Below, in pieces: positions 1-8,114 of a stretch of 25,250 bases of DNA (position 1 is its first letter; each line of letters begins with the position of its first letter). The notes beneath the pieces were generated by a model. It saw only the letters and a list, made by a program, of their open reading frames with translations. It was not told where the DNA came from and did no database searches. The DNA comes from a candidate division WOR-3 bacterium (lineage in GTDB: Bacteria > SDB-A), in assembly GCA_016926475.1 (NCBI GenBank), contig JAFGON010000031.1, forward strand, positions 1 through 25,250, read 5' to 3'. A program made the position numbers and the translations under genes.

Positions 1-72
1 AGGTGGGAATATTCATCGATGGAAGACGCCATTGGCGGAGCGATGGATTTGGTTGGAAATATTTCAAGATGA
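1..72 (+). CDS. 3' end of an unidentified gene, cut by the window edge
   Basis: An open frame runs from the first base to a TGA and encodes the last 23 residues of a protein (ending GAMDLVGNISR). The TGA overlaps the ATG of the glycosyltransferase in an ATGA junction, which is the main reason to believe it is the real end of an upstream gene and not chance. The position suggests a cell-surface polysaccharide operon, but the fragment is too short to identify. Confidence 0.5.
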   Translation, partial: RWEYSSMEDAIGGAMDLVGNISR

Positions 73-1223
73 GAATAATCCAGATAATAACAAAACTCGA
101 AAAAGGCGGAGCTCAACTCACGGTTCTTGAGATAATGAGAAAAAAGAAAAACTCAATGTTGATAACCGGAAAAGATGGGGTTTTACTGCCAGAGGCGCTG
201 AAAAGATTCAAAGGCAGAGTTTTCATCGCTAAAGACCTCGTAAGGAACGTCGATCCAATAAGAGATTTTCTCGCTTTAATACAGATTATGAAGACATTGA
301 ATAAACTAAAAAAAGAAAGAAGATGCCTTGTCCATACGAACAGTTCAAAAGCAGGTCTTTTAGGAAGATGGGCAAGTATCGTTCTGAATATTCCATGCGT
401 TCACACCGTTCATGGATGGAGTTTTAATCCTCATCAAAAAAAAATATTTAGAAATTTGGCGATTATTCTGGAGAAGATCACCTCGTATTTCACTTCTCAA
501 ATTGTAGTTGTGACGACCCAAGACATCGAAAAAGGGCTTGAATTTAAAATTGGGAAAAAAGAGAAATATTCTCTTGCCAGGGCGGTGACGGATCTTGACC
601 CTTTCAGAATAAGTCCTGTTGAAAACCTGAGAAAGAAACTCGGTTTCCCGGAAAATTGTCCGTTAGTCGGCAGTGTATCTAATTTCAAACCTCAAAAAGC
701 ACCTCTCGATTTCATAGAAACAGCAGAAAAAGTAGTCAAGAAGACAGAAAACGTGATCTTTTTCATCGCGGGAGGCGGACCTCTTCTCTCGAAATCCAAA
801 AAACTCGCAAAAACCCTCGGAATAGAAGATAAAATCTTTTTTTTGGGATGGAGGGACGATATTCCCGATTTGATGAGAGTCATGGATGTGTTTTTGCTCG
901 TTTCTCTGTGGGAGGGACTTCCGCAAGTAGTATTACAGGCAATGGCTGCCGGTAAACCCGTAGTCGTCACCGCTGTCGACGGATCAAAAGAAATTGTCAT
1001 AAACGGTGTAAACGGTTTTTTGGTTCGACCCCAAAACCCTGAAGAAGCGGCTGAGAAAATCTTGAGTTTGATTAACGACGAACATCTCAGAGGTAGAATT
1101 GGAAGCCAAGCCTTTAAAACGGTCGAGAGGGGATTTTCGATTCAGGAGATGATGGAAGCTCTAGAAAATGTTTGGATAAAAGCGCAAACTCCCGCGAAAG
1201 AAATTAAGAGTTTCCTTTTCTGA
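69..1223 (+). CDS. Family 4 (GT-B) glycosyltransferase
   Basis: This protein of 384 residues probably transfers a sugar from a nucleotide donor onto a lipid-linked or surface-glycan acceptor at the inner membrane. The N-terminal half has the acceptor-side pattern of GT4 enzymes: IIQIITKLEKGGAQ at the start and HTVHGWSFNPH near residues 110-120. The C-terminal donor-binding half has VGSVSNFKPQK, FFLGWRDDIPDLM and EGLPQVVLQAMAAGKPVV. In the EX7E-type motif E282 is present and the second position is Gln. A longer frame is open to base 3, but the ATG at 69 was chosen because the protein then begins directly at the beta-strand typical of the family and overlaps the upstream stop codon as ATGA, which suggests translational coupling. 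Acceptor and linkage cannot be told from the sequence. Confidence 0.85.
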   Translation: MRIIQIITKLEKGGAQLTVLEIMRKKKNSMLITGKDGVLLPEALKRFKGRVFIAKDLVRNVDPIRDFLALIQIMKTLNKLKKERRCLVHTNSSKAGLLGRWASIVLNIPCVHTVHGWSFNPHQKKIFRNLAIILEKITSYFTSQIVVVTTQDIEKGLEFKIGKKEKYSLARAVTDLDPFRISPVENLRKKLGFPENCPLVGSVSNFKPQKAPLDFIETAEKVVKKTENVIFFIAGGGPLLSKSKKLAKTLGIEDKIFFLGWRDDIPDLMRVMDVFLLVSLWEGLPQVVLQAMAAGKPVVVTAVDGSKEIVINGVNGFLVRPQNPEEAAEKILSLINDEHLRGRIGSQAFKTVERGFSIQEMMEALENVWIKAQTPAKEIKSFLF

Positions 1224-1284
1224 TGAAAAAAGGGAAAATTCCGTATCAAAAATTGCTCTTGGAACCTTTAACTTGGAGATAATA

Positions 1285-1611
1285 GTGGCTGATGAGAAAA
1301 CAGAAAAATATCAGTGTACTCAGTGCGGGTCGACGGATTTTATAAAAGAGGAATTTAACCGCTTGAGATGTTCTCATTGTAAAACACTCTATAAAATAAA
1401 TTTCGACAGCCGGAAGGAAGGCAAACCGAACGTTGTTATAAAAAAGGGAGCAAACGTCAGTTTCGGAAAAAATGCCAAAGTTTCGATAAAGGGAGGCATG
1501 CTTATAGAAGACGGCGCGAAAGTTGAATTTTTAGGAGAATTGGAGTTGATAGAAAAAGGAGATAAAACTTTAATTAAAAAAAATGAAAACAAATTGAATC
1601 GGAACTATTGA
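1285..1611 (+). CDS. Small zinc-ribbon protein with a glycine/valine-rich tail
   Basis: This protein of 108 residues starts with a four-cysteine zinc ribbon (CTQCGSTDF, then RCSHCKTLY about 14 residues later). A tail of short alternating strands follows, with repeated GANVSFGKNAKV-like units that could form a small beta-solenoid or beta-roll. The GTG start was chosen over an in-frame TTG 12 bases upstream because GGAG lies 6 bases before the GTG. It follows the glycosyltransferase by 61 bases and may share its transcript. I do not recognise a family. The ribbon could bind nucleic acid or a protein partner, but nothing shows which. Confidence 0.7.
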   Translation: MADEKTEKYQCTQCGSTDFIKEEFNRLRCSHCKTLYKINFDSRKEGKPNVVIKKGANVSFGKNAKVSIKGGMLIEDGAKVEFLGELELIEKGDKTLIKKNENKLNRNY

Positions 1612-1691
1612 CAGAACAAGATGAAGTTTTCAAAAGAAGGTTTGTTTTGTTGCCGTCTAATTAATTTTTTAAATAGCAAGGGGGAAGCACC

Positions 1692-3006
1692 GTGAAAACT
1701 TTTATAATCTCCTTGTCGATTCTATTTTGGATTAAGATTTCCGCCGTTGATTACCCTGACACATTCAAGTTCGTAGAAGTCCCGGATCCTCTTTCGGGGT
1801 CAAATCTGCCGCATCTTTTAATACCGAGACCCTGCCCTTTGGTCGGGGAGACTATTGTTAATTATCATTTCGGAAAAATTCAGGTCAGGTCGACCCAGAT
1901 CGAAGGCATAAGTGGAAAACATGAATAATCGAGGTTCGACCCTTTCAACACGACAAAATCCGCGATAATTTTGAATCCTCAATCGCTTTGGAATTTGTAT
2001 TCAATTTCTTCAAGACCTTTCAACAGTCCACAGAACCTTCTGAATTATTGCCCTTTGAGCGAACACAGATGGGACAGGCAGAATATCCAGCTTATCTGGG
2101 AGATTGACGAATACAAAATCTTGACTTTTGACGTTGTTACAGGAGTTTTAGATACTGTAATAGATTTCGAAATCGATCCTGCCTTGTCTACTCTCATAAA
2201 TGCAGGGGACGTCTACAGGATAACTATGAACAACGAAGGGGAAACCTCCAGGGATAAAAGATACTGGGCGTTTATTCTGCAGGGAAATTCTTCGGTCGAT
2301 TACAGACCGGGATACATTTTTACATGGGACAGAACACTCGATTCCGTTTTGGGTGTCTATGAAGTGTCAGCCCTGGAATCGGATATCGATTGGGCCGGAA
2401 TGTCATGGCTTGGAAATTATGTGCTGATTGGAGATATGTCGGATAACACGGGAAATCTTGTCGGATTGACGAGTCCGACAAAGAATTCAGCTATTTTCAC
2501 AGACTTGATTACACAAGGTCTCACGCTGATTTGGGGCTTGATGTTGAAGGCAATGAAGTCATCGTCATGCAGAACAACCGAACGGATTTCATAGACCTGA
2601 TACCAATTGACACTCTGACTAAGCCTATTCTCGTCTCCGGGGGAAGCTACGCTGGAACAAACAGGACTCCGTTGATGATTCTCTTCTACAACAGCGGCTC
2701 GCCCCACGGGCTGAATTCAGGAGTTCATATTTCTTGCAACTACCCTGGTTTCGCAGTTGTCTCGACGACTATAGAGCCTTCTCTTGGGGAACAAAATTGG
2801 CTGTACAGGACGATTTCTCTTGTCAGATTAGACGAGCATGACGCCAGGGTTTTTTATCTTTTAAACTTTACAACACGACACAGGAATACTACGAGGAAAC
2901 ACACGCTGCGATTTCCGGCGATAGCGATGTAGCCCCGGGAGTTTATTTTATAACTTTCAATACAGGAATGTACGAAATTACTAAAAAAACGATTTCTTTG
3001 ATTTGA
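1692..3006 (+). pseudogene. Decayed secreted protein with a Por/T9SS-like tail
   Basis: A GTG start with a strong GGGGGA ribosome site opens a signal peptide (MKTFIISLSILFWIKISA). The frame is broken by a TAA at 1926-1928, after which it continues sensibly (SRFDPFNTTKSAIILN). It shifts by one base near 2480-2483, consistent with loss of one A from an AAA run between codons for TK and EFSYFHRLDY. It shifts again near 2860-2868, where the reading becomes YNTTQEYYEETHAAISGD. That last frame runs straight into SDVAPGVYFITFNTG and a C-terminal sorting-type tail ending in ISLI and TGA. The jump from the ETHAAISGD segment to the tail looks like an internal deletion. The middle resembles secreted beta-propeller-like proteins (DLGLDVEGNEVIVMQN), by memory of such families. 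Sequencing error could explain single indels but hardly all the lesions. A strong RBS means the 78-residue N-terminal piece may still be translated. Confidence 0.75.
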
Positions 3007-3030
3007 CGCGAAAAACCGATAAAATTACCT

Positions 3031-3048
3031 AAATTCTGGTTTCAATGG
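3031..3048. repeat. Left arm of an 18-bp perfect inverted repeat around an amphi-Trp gene
   Basis: The + strand reads aaattctggtttcaatgg here, and the exact reverse complement occurs at 3365-3382. The arms are 316 bases apart and enclose the whole distal amphi-Trp gene. This arm is in the short noncoding gap between the pseudogene end and the amphi-Trp stop codon. Confidence 0.8.
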
Positions 3049-3063
3049 ATTTTTGAAATGAGA

Positions 3064-3345
3064 TTATTCTTCTTCTCCTGAAGTGATTGAAAACGAAGAA
3101 TTTTCTTCGGCCTCGGCTATTCCGTCTTTTTTCCACTCGATTTCCAACTCAATTTTCTCTTTGTCCTTTTTCAATTCAGCTTCGAGTTCAAAACTTACTG
3201 TTCCTTCTGGGACAAGGGTGATGATTTCACCATTTTTTTCAATGATCACCTTTCCCGATTTTAGGGAATTGACCAAACTCTCAAGATGCTCCAAAACATT
3301 TTGAATTTCTCCCCTGGTCTTGATTTTGATCTCTTTCTTCGACAT
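3064..3345 (-). CDS. Amphi-Trp domain protein (distal copy of the GAK-like operon)
   Basis: This protein of 93 residues has the amphi-Trp pattern. A helix comes first (LEHLESLVNSLKSGKVIIEK), then strands holding ITLVPEG, then alternating charged and hydrophobic strands ending in the namesake tryptophan (ELEIEWKKDG). The acidic tail ends SGEEE. Amphi-Trp proteins are small, with no known activity, and occur beside ATP-grasp and HprK-like genes; a scaffold or carrier role is a guess. The ATG has an AAAGGAG-type site. It is the last gene of the operon, 14 bases after the CofD-like gene, and is a diverged paralog of the amphi-Trp gene at 8115-8384. It lies entirely between the arms of an 18-bp inverted repeat. 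Confidence 0.85.
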   Translation of the reverse strand: MSKKEIKIKTRGEIQNVLEHLESLVNSLKSGKVIIEKNGEIITLVPEGTVSFELEAELKKDKEKIELEIEWKKDGIAEAEENSSFSITSGEEE

Positions 3346-3359
3346 TTTTTCTCCTTTTT

Positions 3360-4547
3360 TTAAGCCATTGAAACCAGAATTTTTACTAGATTTTTGGGGT
3401 CAATTTTCGGGTAACTCTGTGGAGATACCAGTTGAGTGTCAATGATTTTTACACCCAGTTCTTCAATTTTATTTTTTTCAATTCTAAACGGATAAGACGC
3501 GTTTTGAGTGTCCAAAAGCACGAAATTTAAAACTCCGGCCACTCTTTTAGGGCAGATTTTTAAATACTCTGAGATGGTTTTGATCTGACTTAAAAGATCT
3601 AAACCCTTCATTTCGGGATCAACGTAAGTGTTTGGGACGTAGATTTTAGTGTTGGGGTTGGCTAAAATCGATTTTCCGACATCAAGAGGCAAGAAATTCG
3701 ATATCAAGCTGGAATAAAAGCTTCCGAAGGGGTAACATATCAAGTCGGCGCTTTTTATCAGGTTAGAAATATCGGGTTTTATTTTTATTTCAAAGGGTTT
3801 CATGCCCTCGGGATCGCTTGAAAGATAAATTCTTTTAATGCGGGATTTGATTTTTGGCGTTTCTTTTCCGGTTATAAGGTGCTGACCGTAAAGAAAAGAG
3901 TGGTTTTGGAGTTCTGAGACAATATTTAGTGAATTTTGAACGACAGGTTTGACAATTCCTTTGACCCCGACCAACTTGGTGAATGTATAAAGAGTAGAAT
4001 CTATGTTCCTGTCGCTGGAAAGATAACCTCCTGCCAAGACAATGTTACCGATGTTGGCTCCCCGGAAATCGAATTTACCAGATGTTTTTTTTAAAAATTT
4101 TTTGATGTAGGCCGAAATAATACTTTTCATCGGGTAATCGATGGAGAGAATCAAGTCATGTTCTCCTTCGGACATTTTTATGAGTATGTCTCTTGCGGCA
4201 GAGTTTTTAACGTTGCTTGAAAGCCTGTAGCTGAACAACGAGTAGATTCTTTTATTTGATTTTTCGGATGTATCGGCTAAAGCCATCAACCTGTTCCTTA
4301 AATCTCCAACTGAGAGAACCCCGAATTCCTTTCGGATTTTTGCAGAACTTCCTCCTGAATCGAACGGCGTTATTAAGTGAATGGAATTATGCGTGTATTT
4401 GACAAGGACTTTTGATGTGTCCCTCAGGGAACTGCCTCCGCTGAAAAAAAGAATTTTTGGACCGTATTCAGGAGATTTTTTGTATCTGGCGCACACCCAG
4501 GGATCTTTCAATTTCACCCTTTTCCTCAAAATGATTTTTGTTTTCAT
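3360..4547 (-). CDS. CofD/YvcK-like protein of the GAK-like operon
   Basis: This protein of 395 residues belongs to the CofD/YvcK (2-phospholactate transferase / gluconeogenesis factor) superfamily. Visible marks are a glycine-rich nucleotide loop ILFFSGGSSLRD (about 35-43), PFDSGGSSAKIRKEFG (about 62-74), GDLRNRLM, and NIGNIVLAG followed by YPFGSFYSSL. CofD transfers a phospholactyl group from an activated GDP or GTP donor, while YvcK binds UDP-sugars. Which chemistry applies here is unknown, and the variant SGGSS in place of GGTG-type loops suits the GAK-associated subgroup. The start is the ATG with AGG six bases upstream; a TTG two codons earlier would leave no spacing to that site. Its start lies 2 bases after the HprK-like stop codon, so the pair is probably translationally coupled. 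Confidence 0.85.
   Translation of the reverse strand: MKTKIILRKRVKLKDPWVCARYKKSPEYGPKILFFSGGSSLRDTSKVLVKYTHNSIHLITPFDSGGSSAKIRKEFGVLSVGDLRNRLMALADTSEKSNKRIYSLFSYRLSSNVKNSAARDILIKMSEGEHDLILSIDYPMKSIISAYIKKFLKKTSGKFDFRGANIGNIVLAGGYLSSDRNIDSTLYTFTKLVGVKGIVKPVVQNSLNIVSELQNHSFLYGQHLITGKETPKIKSRIKRIYLSSDPEGMKPFEIKIKPDISNLIKSADLICYPFGSFYSSLISNFLPLDVGKSILANPNTKIYVPNTYVDPEMKGLDLLSQIKTISEYLKICPKRVAGVLNFVLLDTQNASYPFRIEKNKIEELGVKIIDTQLVSPQSYPKIDPKNLVKILVSMA
3365..3382. repeat. Right arm of the 18-bp inverted repeat, inside the CofD-like gene end
   Basis: The + strand reads ccattgaaaccagaattt. On the minus strand this encodes the last codons of the CofD-like protein (ILVSM just before the final Ala and stop). 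In the operon mRNA the two arms are complementary and could pair, looping out the amphi-Trp reading frame. Confidence 0.8.
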
Positions 4548-4549
4548 TT

Positions 4550-5611
4550 TCAACCTGAAATGGTTTTAAGAAAAAATTCCGAAGCGAAATCGAAGTCCGG
4601 TTTGCCGGTTGCTTCAAATACCCGGCTTTTTTCTAAAGTTCTCAAAAAAGATCTGTCTTGATCCGAATGATAATTACCAATATAAAAAAGACCCGGTGGT
4701 TTTAGAAATGACGGGTAAAGGTCAGGTCTGTTTTTCAATTCAATTCTTTCGATTTTTGTGTTCTCCGGCGATTTTCTTGACCAATTAAGTATTAGAAGAT
4801 ATTTTAATTTGCTTTCAAGTTTGAACTTTTCTTTTCCGAAAATGTCTTCGATAAACACGTCAAATTTTCTTTCTTCATTCCAAAGACTTTCTCTGTCCAT
4901 GCTTTTATAATAATCCAACTCGCTTTTTATCAACATTTGCCTTAAATAAGGGTTGTTTACAATAGTACCGGGATTAATTCGGGGATATTTGGCGATTCCG
5001 TAGATCAAGGCTTCATCTCCCGCGTCTTTGCATAAAACTCTGTCGTTGCTTATGAAAGCAAGTCCTCTGGATACAAGCTGCAGAGCGAGAGTTGATTTAC
5101 CTGTGCCTGAGAATCCTGATATGGCAATCCCTTTTCTGAAATGTGAGACAGCGGAAGAATGCAAAAGAATGCTTCCGGATTCGATCATTTTCTGAATAAA
5201 CCTGTTGTTGATGTAGTTTATTATCTGATTCGAATTGTTCAGACAATCCCCTATAGCAAGGTTGATATTTCCCCCGAAAACGAAAACCATACCGGTTAAA
5301 ATCTTTCTTACGCATCTGCCGTCAGTTAAATCATGGAATTCTTCTTTGATTTTATTTTTTCCTGGATCCGGTTGCTTTTTCTCGAAATTCAAGTTGAAAA
5401 ACAATTCTCGGCTGTTGGCGATTTCAATAATTGTCGCCTTATCGCATTGTCGTGAAATAAAATTACTGTAGTATTTTTTTAAAAGGGTTAAAAGGTCTTG
5501 CGAATCTGTTTTTATAGAAAATTTCTGACCGCAAAAATTCAGGCAGATGGAATATTTCATCTGAAATTTATCGTTGAATTCTTCTTTAATGGACTCCACT
5601 GTCCAATTCAA
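4550..5611 (-). CDS. HprK-like kinase of the GAK-like operon
   Basis: This P-loop protein of 353 residues is related to HPr kinase/phosphorylase. The Walker A motif GFSGTGKST is at residues 166-174 (K172), preceded by ILLHSSAV and followed by a Walker B-like region GLAFISNDRVLC. This is the arrangement of the HprK catalytic domain, but without HPr or PTS genes nearby. The substrate is unknown; a phosphate transfer onto a protein or small molecule handled by its operon partners is inferred. The start is a TTG placed 5 bases after GGAGG, and that GGAGG lies in the last codons of the ATP-grasp gene. The frame is open a further seven codons to another TTG with no such site. Only one base separates it from the ATP-grasp stop. 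Confidence 0.85.
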   Translation of the reverse strand: MNWTVESIKEEFNDKFQMKYSICLNFCGQKFSIKTDSQDLLTLLKKYYSNFISRQCDKATIIEIANSRELFFNLNFEKKQPDPGKNKIKEEFHDLTDGRCVRKILTGMVFVFGGNINLAIGDCLNNSNQIINYINNRFIQKMIESGSILLHSSAVSHFRKGIAISGFSGTGKSTLALQLVSRGLAFISNDRVLCKDAGDEALIYGIAKYPRINPGTIVNNPYLRQMLIKSELDYYKSMDRESLWNEERKFDVFIEDIFGKEKFKLESKLKYLLILNWSRKSPENTKIERIELKNRPDLYPSFLKPPGLFYIGNYHSDQDRSFLRTLEKSRVFEATGKPDFDFASEFFLKTISG

Positions 5612-5612
5612 A

Positions 5613-6500
5613 TTATCCTCCGATTTTGTCAATCACGTATTGGGCGTACATTTTTGCCGCATTAATGTTAAGAGCTTGGAAAAGGCCTTTAAAACCACCG
5701 AAAGGAGACGCTTCAAAAACAAGTGGCCCTTCAGGCGTCACTGCGATATCAATGCAAGTGAAATCGAGTTCAAAAAGATCCTGAGCTTTTTTTGCCATGT
5801 CGATTATCTCCGAAGAAGGCTCAAATTTTTCATACCTGCCTCCAGAGAGGGTAGTTGTGTTCCATGAATTGTTTGTCCTCACTCTTGCGTAGGATCCAAT
5901 GAAATTTCCGCCGAGGAAAACCACGCCTATGTCTTTTTGAGGGATTTCAACGAATTTCTGGATGTACATGATTGGATTTCCTTCATTTTGAAAATTCCGG
6001 ATATTGCTTTCTATTTCGATATCATCATGAAAGATGACTTTCATGCCTCTCGCTTTCGAAGTAAACAATGGTTTGAAAACGGCTTTTTTATAGATTTTCA
6101 CAGTTTCAAGCGCTTTTTTTGTGTCTTCCGTGATCACTGTAGCAGGAATTGGTATTCCACCTGTTTCTAACCTCAATGTGCCGCTTAGCCTGTCAAAGCA
6201 ATTCATCATAGAATCAGGTTTTGAAAATATTCGAGTGCCTTTTTGATGTAGATACTTTAAGAGTTCAAGACGTTCTAAAGTATCTGAATTGTATTGAGGG
6301 CCGATTTTTTTTACTATTATCGCATCCAGATGGCTCAGGTCTAAATCTTCGCAGGAAAGGCTTCCGGATATGGAATCATAGTGTACCTGCGACATGTCTA
6401 TAACTTTCCGGAAACCAGTTATTTTTTGGATTTCATCGGCCAAGATTTCAGTTGACCATGCGCCTGGGAGGCCAATAACCGCGATTTGATCTTTGATCAT
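5613..6500 (-). CDS. ATP-grasp ligase of the GAK-like operon
   Basis: This ATP-grasp protein of 295 residues is RimK-like. It has a pre-ATP-grasp domain with IAVIGLPGAWSTEILADE at the start, an ATP-binding core with KKAVFKPLFTSKARGM (about 138-153) and YIQKFVE, and a metal/phosphate-binding end TCIDIAVTPEGPLVFEASPFGGFKG (split by the family's usual E-x-N/S pattern, here EASP). ATP-grasp enzymes form an acyl phosphate and join a carboxylate to an amine or thiol, which makes this the likely bond-forming enzyme of the operon. The ATG overlaps the TGA of the PhoU-kinase gene as ATGA. Its own last codons supply the ribosome site for the next gene. Substrates are unknown. Confidence 0.85.
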   Translation of the reverse strand: MIKDQIAVIGLPGAWSTEILADEIQKITGFRKVIDMSQVHYDSISGSLSCEDLDLSHLDAIIVKKIGPQYNSDTLERLELLKYLHQKGTRIFSKPDSMMNCFDRLSGTLRLETGGIPIPATVITEDTKKALETVKIYKKAVFKPLFTSKARGMKVIFHDDIEIESNIRNFQNEGNPIMYIQKFVEIPQKDIGVVFLGGNFIGSYARVRTNNSWNTTTLSGGRYEKFEPSSEIIDMAKKAQDLFELDFTCIDIAVTPEGPLVFEASPFGGFKGLFQALNINAAKMYAQYVIDKIGG

Positions 6501-8113
6501 AAGGACAGAATCTCAACAGGGAAAATAAAATCCCCGTTTTTCTGTGAATCTGAAAGTTTCAATTTTTCCAATAAATATCTCGATCTCAGAAGCATCTCCT
6601 TCGCGAAGTCTTTTTCCAAAGCGAATCTGGTTGAAGTTATCAGGGATCTTGCTACGCCAATAGAAAGCCTTTGTTCAAACGTAGGGTCGTTTGCAGAACA
6701 GGCGAAAATCCTGACCTGTGAAAGAACGAAATTGTTTATTTCGTCGATTCTCGATCTCATCGAATTGTCGAAAATTGGAATTCTGAAATTAGACACCAAA
6801 AAAACTGACAAGTCCTGGACATAGTCACCGTATTTTGAACGGAAAAGGTCGACGAAAAATATCCTGTCTTCCGCTTGCCCGTACAAAATGTTGTCGGAAT
6901 TGAAGTCTCCGTGCAGCAAAACGGAAAATGAGCATGTGAATTTTTTTTCTTCCAGACTCTTAAGTTGCAAAAGTAAGTTTTTTATAGGAATTTGTCTGAT
7001 GTCGAGAACGCTGAGTTCCAATTCGTCGAATTCCGGATGAGCTCCTATTACGTCGTCAATTCTCGTCAACACTTGATTTATAAAATCAGATTTCGCAGGG
7101 GTATCTTTTTTTGTTTCTATCCAGACCGTTTTGATCTTGTCGCAGAGTCTTTTCACGGCTTTTTCAACTGTTTTGTCGTTTTCCGTGAATACCAATTGCT
7201 GAAAATTCATGGCGTCCAGATACTGAATCAGGAGGACGGCGTTGTTGTCTTTTTCCATAAAACCAAAGGTTTTAGGGACAAGGTCAGGAAATTTTTCTGA
7301 CCAGATTTTCAGGTTGTAATCTTCTTTTTGGAGCTTATCCCTGTTCCCTTCTTTGTAAATTATGTTGTCGTTAGAATTTTCTTTTTTATTTGTCTTAATC
7401 CTCTCAATACGGCATCCAGATTTCGTCTCGACTCCGATATCTTCAAGAAAGACGATATCACACTTGGTCTTTTCTTTTAACATCGTAAAATCGTAAATTT
7501 TGAGCCTGGTTCCCGCAACAGAAGAAATTATAGCCTCTCCAATATTTTGAAAAGCGTCTCCTATCCTTTCAAGGTATCTTATGATTGTGTATAGAGCCAG
7601 ATACTCTCTTGTCCTGTCCCCTGCTTTTTTGATTTTTTCAACCAATACCGTGAAATCTTCCTTGTACAAACCGTCCAAGATGAGTTCTGTTCGGCAGATT
7701 TTGATTGCGTTTTGAGTGTTTTTTGTGAAAAAACTTTTTTCAATAAGATCAATGGAGTTAAAAATCTCGTTGAAATACCTGTCAAAGTCTACATTCTGAA
7801 GGATGCTCTTTTCAAAAATATGAGAAGTTTGCTTAGAGATGCTCTCGCATAGATCGCCGATTCTTTCGAGGTTTGAAGCAATTGTATTCAGGGACATAAT
7901 TGTCATAAGATCAGTTTCTTTAGTGCTTTTGCTTAAAGATGAATAGGCTTTTTTCAAAATTATATTCTTCAGATTGTCAACGTAATTACCGGGGGAAAGA
8001 ATTCTGGAAGCGTCATTTTCATGCGGTGAAGAAAGGCATTCTTTTGTCGCGACTATCTGTTTTTTGACTTCGATAATCAGAAATTTTAAATTCTCTTCAA
8101 GGCTGAACTTCAT
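6497..8113 (-). CDS. PhoU domain fused to an aminoglycoside-phosphotransferase-like kinase
   Basis: This protein of 538 residues has two parts. Residues 1 to about 225 are a PhoU-type helical domain with both characteristic repeats, LERIGDLCESI (82-92) and LERIGDAFQNI (181-191); these helices usually bind metal clusters or regulate phosphate transporters. From about 235 onward is an APH/choline-kinase-like fold with the catalytic loop HGDFNSDNIL (H401, D403, N408) and the metal-binding Asp in FFVDLF (D422), so the key residues are intact. IVFLEDIGVETKSG and IERIKTNKKE may belong to the N-lobe. The ATG follows the amphi-Trp stop by one base without a clear ribosome site, so translation is probably coupled. 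Phosphorylation of a small molecule or protein under phosphate-type control is inferred. The substrate is not evident, and antibiotic resistance is not implied. Confidence 0.82.
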   Translation of the reverse strand: MKFSLEENLKFLIIEVKKQIVATKECLSSPHENDASRILSPGNYVDNLKNIILKKAYSSLSKSTKETDLMTIMSLNTIASNLERIGDLCESISKQTSHIFEKSILQNVDFDRYFNEIFNSIDLIEKSFFTKNTQNAIKICRTELILDGLYKEDFTVLVEKIKKAGDRTREYLALYTIIRYLERIGDAFQNIGEAIISSVAGTRLKIYDFTMLKEKTKCDIVFLEDIGVETKSGCRIERIKTNKKENSNDNIIYKEGNRDKLQKEDYNLKIWSEKFPDLVPKTFGFMEKDNNAVLLIQYLDAMNFQQLVFTENDKTVEKAVKRLCDKIKTVWIETKKDTPAKSDFINQVLTRIDDVIGAHPEFDELELSVLDIRQIPIKNLLLQLKSLEEKKFTCSFSVLLHGDFNSDNILYGQAEDRIFFVDLFRSKYGDYVQDLSVFLVSNFRIPIFDNSMRSRIDEINNFVLSQVRIFACSANDPTFEQRLSIGVARSLITSTRFALEKDFAKEMLLRSRYLLEKLKLSDSQKNGDFIFPVEILSL

Positions 8114-8114
8114 A

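Noticed and set aside
1608-1613. Perfect TTGACA -35 box upstream of the secreted pseudogene
   Set aside because: No -10-like sequence lies 15-19 bases downstream, and the box overlaps the stop codon of the zinc-ribbon gene.
1926-1928. In-frame TAA stops here and at 23546-23548 as evidence of stop-codon reassignment
   Set aside because: Several intact genes in the window end at TAA (for example the ATP-grasp gene), so TAA works as a stop. Decay explains both sites better.
2475-2490. Programmed ribosomal frameshift in the secreted gene
   Set aside because: The A run is short, there is no slippery heptamer with a downstream structure, and a second shift and an in-frame stop occur in the same gene.
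6497-8113. Aminoglycoside resistance gene
   Set aside because: The catalytic loop belongs to the wide APH/choline-kinase fold. Fusion to PhoU and the operon setting argue for a housekeeping or pathway role.
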